Source: Loxodes magnus
Lineage: Eukaryota; Ciliophora; Karyorelictea; Loxodida; Loxodidae
Assembly (NCBI GenBank): GCA_946699065.1
Contig: CAMPDV010000080.1
Coordinates: 744,001 to 808,000 of the forward strand
Length of the DNA: 64,000 nucleotides
Reading direction: 5' to 3'
Shown here: one piece after another, positions 59,081 to 64,000 of the stretch
Position numbering within the stretch: position 1 is the first letter of the stretch
How the letters are laid out: the number at the start of each line of letters is the position of its first letter
The notes under the pieces: generated by a model
Told to the model about the DNA's origin: nothing
Database searches by the model: none
What the model saw: the letters and a program-made list of their open reading frames with translations, nothing else
Position numbers and translations under genes: made by a program

Positions 59081-62000
59081 TATGCTTTGAGAAGTAATAA
59101 GTATTTATAAAAGCGAAGAAGTAAAGTAAGAAAAGAAGATAGAATTTAAGTTTTAAGTAGTATGATTTGAGAAGCAATAAGTATTTTAAAAAGTGAAGAA
59201 GTAAAGTAAGAAAAGAAGATAGAATTTAAGTTTTAAATAGTATGATTTGAGAAGTAATAAGTATTTATAAAAGCGAAAAAGTAAAGTAAAAAAAGAAGAT
59301 AAAATTTAAGTTTTAAGTAGTATGATTTGAGAAGTAATAAGTATTTATATAAGCGAAGAAGTAAAGTAAAAAAAGAAGATGAAATTTAAGTTTTAAATAG
59401 TATGATTTGAGAAGCAATAAGAATTTTAAAAAGTGAAGAAGTAAAGTAAGAAAAGAAGATAGAATTTAAGTTTTAAATAGTATGCTTTGAGAAGTAATAA
59501 GTATTTATAAAAGTTAAAAATTAAAGTATGAAAAGAAGATAGAGTTTCAGTTTTAAATAGTATTCTTTGAGAAGTAATAAGTATTTATAAAAGCGAAAAA
59601 GTAAAGTAAGAAAAGAAGATGAAATTTAAGTTTTAAGTAGTATGATTTGAGAAGTAATAAGTATTTATATAAGCGAAGAAGTAAAGTAAGAAAAGAAGAT
59701 GAAATTTCAGTTTTAAGGAGTATGCTTTGAGAAGTAATAAGTATTTTGAAAAGTGAAGAAGTAAAGTAAGAAAAGAAGATGAAATTTAAGTTTTAAAAAG
59801 TATGCTTTGAGAAGCAATAAGAATTTTAAAAAGTGAAGAAGTAAAGTAAGAAAAGAAGATAGAATTTCAGTTTTAAATAGTTTGATTTGAGAAGCAATGA
59901 GAATTTTAAAAAGTGAAGAAGTAAAGTAAGAAAAGAAGATAGAGTTTCAGTTTTAAATAGTATTCTTTGAGAAGTAATAAGTATTTATAAAAGCGAAAAA
60001 GTAAAGTAAGAAAAGAAGATGAAATTTAAGTTTTAAGTAGTATGATTTGAGAAGTAATAAGTATTTATATAAGCGAAGAAGTAAAGTAAGAAAAAAAGAT
60101 GAAATTTAAGTTTTAAATAGTATGATTTGAGAAGCAATAAGAATTTTAAAAAGCGAAGAAGTAAAGTAAGAAAAGAAGATAGAATTTAAGTTTTAAATAG
60201 TATGCTTTGAGAAGTAATAAGTATTTATAAAAGTTAAAAATTAAAGTATGAAAAGAAGATAGAGTTTCAGTTTTAAATAGTATTCTTTGAGAAGTAATAA
60301 GTATTTATAAAAGCGAAGAAGTAAAGTAAGAAAAGAAGATAGAGTTTCAGTTTTAAATAGTATGATTTGATAAGCAATAAGATTTTTAAAAAGCGAAGAA
60401 GTAAAGTAAGAAAAGAAGATAGAATTTAAGTTTTAAATAGTATGCTTTGAGAAGTAATAAGTATTTATAAAAGTTAAAAATTAAAGTAAGAAAAGAAGAT
60501 AGAGTTTCAGTTTTAAATAGTATTCTTTGAGAAGTAATAAGTATTTATAAAAGCGAAGAAGTAAAGTAAGAAAAGAAGATAGAGTTTCAGTTTTAAATAG
60601 TATGATTTGATAAGCAATAAGATTTTTAAAAAGCGAAGAAGTAAAGTAAGAAAAGAAGATAGAATTTAAGTTTTAAATAGTATGCTTTGAGAAGTAATAA
60701 GTATTTATAAAAGTTAAAAATTAAAGTAAGAAAAGAAGATAGAGTTTCAGTTTTAAATAGTATTCTTTGAGAAGTAATAAGTATTTATAAAAGCGAAGAA
60801 GTAAAGTAAGAAAAGAAGATAGAGTTTCAGTTTTAAGTAGTATGCTTTGAGAAGTAATAAGTATTTATAAAAGCGAAGAAGTAAAGTAAGAAAAAAAGAT
60901 GAAATTTAAGTTTTAAATAGTATGATTTGAGAAGCAATAAGAATTTTAAAAAGTGAAGAAGTAAAGTATGAAAAGAAGATAGAATTTAAGTTTTAAATAG
61001 TATGCTTTGAGAAGTAATAAGTATTTATAAAAGTTAAAAATTAAAGTATGAAAAGAAGATGAAATTTAAGTTTCAAAGAGTATGATTTGAGAAGTAATAA
61101 GTATTTATATAAGCGAAGAAGTAAAGTAAGAAAAGAAGATAGAGTTTCAGTTTTAAAGAGTTTGCTTTGAGAAGTAATAAGTATTTATAAAAGCGAAGAA
61201 GTAAAGTAAAAAAAGAAGATAAAATTTAAGTTTTAAATAGTATGCTTTGAGAAGTAATAAGTATTTATAAAAGTGAAGAAGTAAAGTAAGAAAAGAAGAT
61301 AGAATTTAAGTTTTAAATAGTATGCTTTGAGAAGTAATAAGTATTTATAAAAGCGAAGAAGTAAAGTAAGAAAAGAAGATAGAGTTTCAGTTTTAAATAG
61401 TATGATTTGAGAAGTAATAAGTATTTATAAAAGCGAAGAAGTAAAGTAAGAAAAAAAGATGAAATTTAAGTTTTAAATAGTATGATTTGAGAAGCAATAA
61501 GAATTTTAAAAAGTGAAGAAGTAAAGTATGAAAAGAAGATAGAATTTAAGTTTTAAATATTATGCTTTGAGAAGTAATAAGTATTTATAAAAGTTAAAAA
61601 TTAAAGTAAGAAAAGAAGATAGAATTTAAATTTAAAAGAGTATGCTTTGAGAAGTATTAAGTATTCATAAAAGTGAAGAAGTAAAGTAAGAAAAGAAGAT
61701 AGAATTTCAGTTTTAAAGAGTATGCTTTGAGAAGCAATAAGTATTTGTAAACGGGAAGAAGTAAAGTAAAAAAAGAAGATAGAGTTTCAGTTTTAAAGAG
61801 TTTGCTTTGAGAAGTAATAAGTATTAATAAAAGCGAAGAAGTAAAGTAAGAAAAGAAGATAGAATTTCAGTTTTAAATAGTTTGATTTGAGAAGCAATAA
61901 GAATTTTAAAAAGTGAAGAAGTAAAGTAAGAAAAGAAGATATAATTTAAGTTTTAAATAGTATGCTTTGAGAAGTAATAAGTATTTATAAAAGTTAAAAA

Positions 62001-64000
62001 GTAAAGTAAGAAAAGAAGATGAAATTTAAGTTTTAAGTAGTATGATTTGAGAAGTAATAAGTATTTATAAACTGTAAGAAGTAAAGTAAGAAAAGAAGAT
62101 GAAATTTAAGTTTTAAATAGTATGATTTGAGAAGCAATAAGAATTTTAAAAAGTGAAGAAGTAAAGTAAGAAATGAAGATAGAATTTAAGTTTTAAAGAG
62201 TATGCTTTGAGAAGTAATAAGTATTTATAAAAGCGAAGAAGTAAAGTAAGAAAAGAAGATAGAGTTTCAGTTTTAAATAGTATGCTTTGAGAAGTAATAA
62301 GTATTTATAAAAGCGAAGAAATAAAGTAAGAAAAGAAGATGAAATTTAAGTTTTAAATAGTATGATTTGAGAAGTAATAAGTATTTATAAAAGTTAAAAA
62401 TTAAAGTATGAAAAGAAGATAGAGTTTCAGTTTTAAATAGTATTCTTTGAGAAGTAATAAGTATTTATAAAAGCGAAAAAGTAAAGTAAGAAAAGAAGAT
62501 GAAATTTAAGTTTTAAGTAGTATGATTTGAGAAGTAATAAGTATTTATATAAGCGAAGAAGTAAAGTAAGAAAAAAAGATGAAATTTAAGTTTTAAATAG
62601 TATGATTTGAGAAGCAATAAGAATTTTAAAAAGCGAAGAAGTAAAGTAAGAAAAGAAGATAGAATTTAAGTTTTAAATAGTATGCTTTGAGAAGTAATAA
62701 GTATTTATAAAAGTTAAAAATTAAAGTATGAAAAGAAGATAGAGTTTCAGTTTTAAATAGTATTCTTTGAGAAGTAATAAGTATTTATAAAAGCGAAGAA
62801 GTAAAGTAAGAAAAGAAGATAGAGTTTCAGTTTTAAATAGTATGATTTGATAAGCAATAAGATTTTTAAAAAGCGAAGAAGTAAAGTAAGAAAAGAAGAT
62901 AGAATTTAAGTTTTAAATAGTATGCTTTGAGAAGTAATAAGTATTTATAAAAGTTAAAAATTAAAGTAAGAAAAGAAGATAGAGTTTCAGTTTTAAATAG
63001 TATTCTTTGAGAAGTAATAAGTATTTATAAAAGCGAAGAAGTAAAGTAAGAAAAGAAGATAGAGTTTCAGTTTTAAGTAGTATGCTTTGAGAAGTAATAA
63101 GTATTTATAAAAGCGAAGAAGTAAAGTATGAAAAGAAGATGAAATTTAAGTTTCAAAGAGTATGATTTGAGAAGTAATAAGAATTTTAAAAAGTGAAGAA
63201 GTAAAGTATGAAAAGAAGATAGAATTTAAGTTTTAAATAGTATGCTTTGAGAAGTAATAAGTATTTATAAAAGTTAAAAATTAAAGTATGAAAAGAAGAT
63301 GAAATTTAAGTTTCAAAGAGTATGATTTGAGAAGTAATAAGTATTTATATAAGCGAAGAAGTAAAGTAAGAAAAGAAGATAGAGTTTCAGTTTTAAAGAG
63401 TTTGCTTTGAGAAGTAATAAGTATTTATAAAAGCGAAGAAGTAAAGTAAAAAAAGAAGATAAAATTTAAGTTTTAAATAGTATGCTTTGAGAAGTAATAA
63501 GTATTTATAAAAGTGAAGAAGTAAAGTAAGAAAAGAAGATAGAATTTAAGTTTTAAATAGTATGCTTTGAGAAGTAATAAGTATTTATAAAAGCGAAGAA
63601 GTAAAGTAAGAAAAGAAGATAGAGTTTCAGTTTTAAATAGTATGATTTGAGAAGTAATAAGTATTTATAAAAGCGAAGAAGTAAAGTAAGAAAAAAAGAT
63701 GAAATTTAAGTTTTAAATAGTATGATTTGAGAAGCAATAAGAATTTTAAAAAGTGAAGAAGTAAAGTATGAAAAGAAGATAGAATTTAAGTTTTAAATAT
63801 TATGCTTTGAGAAGTAATAAGTATTTATAAAAGTTAAAAATTAAAGTAAGAAAAGAAGATGAAATTTAAGTTTCAAAGAGTATGCTTTGAGAAGTATTAA
63901 GTATTCATAAAAGTGAAGAAGTAAAGTAAGAAAAGAAGATAGAATTTCAGTTTTAAAGAGTATGCTTTGAGAAGCAATAAGTATTTGTAAACGGGAAGAA
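59081..64000. repeat. satellite array, strict 80-bp monomer (distal domain)
   Basis: From about 59080 the monomers are almost all exactly 80 bp and stay in register to the window end (about 61 copies). The consensus is AGAATTTAAGTTTTAAATAG, TATGATTTGAGAAGTAATAA, GTATTTATAAAAGCGAAGAA, GTAAAGTAAGAAAAGAAGAT. The ATTGAGTATGC and TATTAATG types of the proximal domain are absent. Nested structure is visible. A 240-bp (three-monomer) duplication lies at 60361-60600 and 60601-60840. A block with an offset of 31 monomers (2480 bp: 60001 and 62481) becomes 28 monomers (2240 bp: 61541 and 63781) after that extra 240 bp. The array continues beyond the window. Confidence 0.95.

Noticed and set aside
27590..64000. 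CRISPR-like array
   Set aside because: The units are contiguous head-to-tail with no unique spacers, and the genome is a ciliate's.
1..64000. tRNA or rRNA genes
   Set aside because: No cloverleaf with convincing A/B boxes and no rRNA core sequence was recognised by eye. A covariance-model scan would be needed to exclude diverged tRNAs.

Overview
ORGANISM. The DNA is very A+T-rich and eukaryotic, and it uses a non-standard nuclear code. Long protein-like frames only appear if TAA and TAG are read as Gln. The clearest case is the gene at 22723, where 721 codons run without TGA although dozens of TAA/TAG codons interrupt it. That points to a ciliate. Several frames also carry in-frame TGA where Trp is expected: a WD40 blade, the kinase DxW position and the kinase C-terminal Trp. 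TGA also seems to end genes. UAR=Gln with UGA as both Trp and stop is known from karyorelicts (Loxodes, Parduczia), and a similar three-stop reassignment from the heterotrich Condylostoma. Candidate introns of 16-20 nt fit that part of the ciliate tree. The taxon is inferred from these signs, not proven.

LAYOUT. 1-1650: weak, shifting coding signal on +. 2831-4500 (-): broken protein kinase gene with three frame changes. 5176-6300 (-): unrecognised gene with two proposed tiny introns. 6326-7081 (+): divergent unrecognised gene. 7368-7925 (-): small multi-pass membrane protein with in-frame TGAs. 8464-11450 (+): remains of a non-LTR retrotransposon (long ORF1, ORF2 with endonuclease remnants, ATGA junction). 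11440-12413 (-): basic frame of unknown nature. 13440-13702 (-): small gene or fragment. 13736-15265: 35-37 bp minisatellite. 17359-18397 (+): Gag-like coiled-coil/CCHC zinc-knuckle protein. 19827-20592 (-): secreted-type protein with probable introns. 22723-25227 (+): the best gene, a RING-like/coiled-coil/pentapeptide/WD40 fusion. 25440-26980: three repeat structures. 27071-27484 (+): small Trp-rich frame. About 27590-64000: one satellite array filling more than half of the window and running off its right end.

HOW IT FITS. This looks like the transition from a gene-bearing, transposon-littered segment into a large heterochromatin-type satellite block. The genes show no operon or shared pathway. 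The unifying signals are the code (UAR=Gln, UGA=Trp/stop), the very short introns, and the satellite's layered structure: 78-80 bp monomers, 240 bp subrepeats, 1.3-3.3 kb higher-order blocks, and a sharp change to strict 80 bp monomers near 59 kb.

LIMITS. With a code of this kind almost any frame in AT-rich DNA stays open. Calls without a recognisable domain rest on codon choice and amino-acid composition and carry low confidence. All reading was by eye, with no sear.ch or computation. Frameshifts could be decay, introns or homopolymer sequencing errors.
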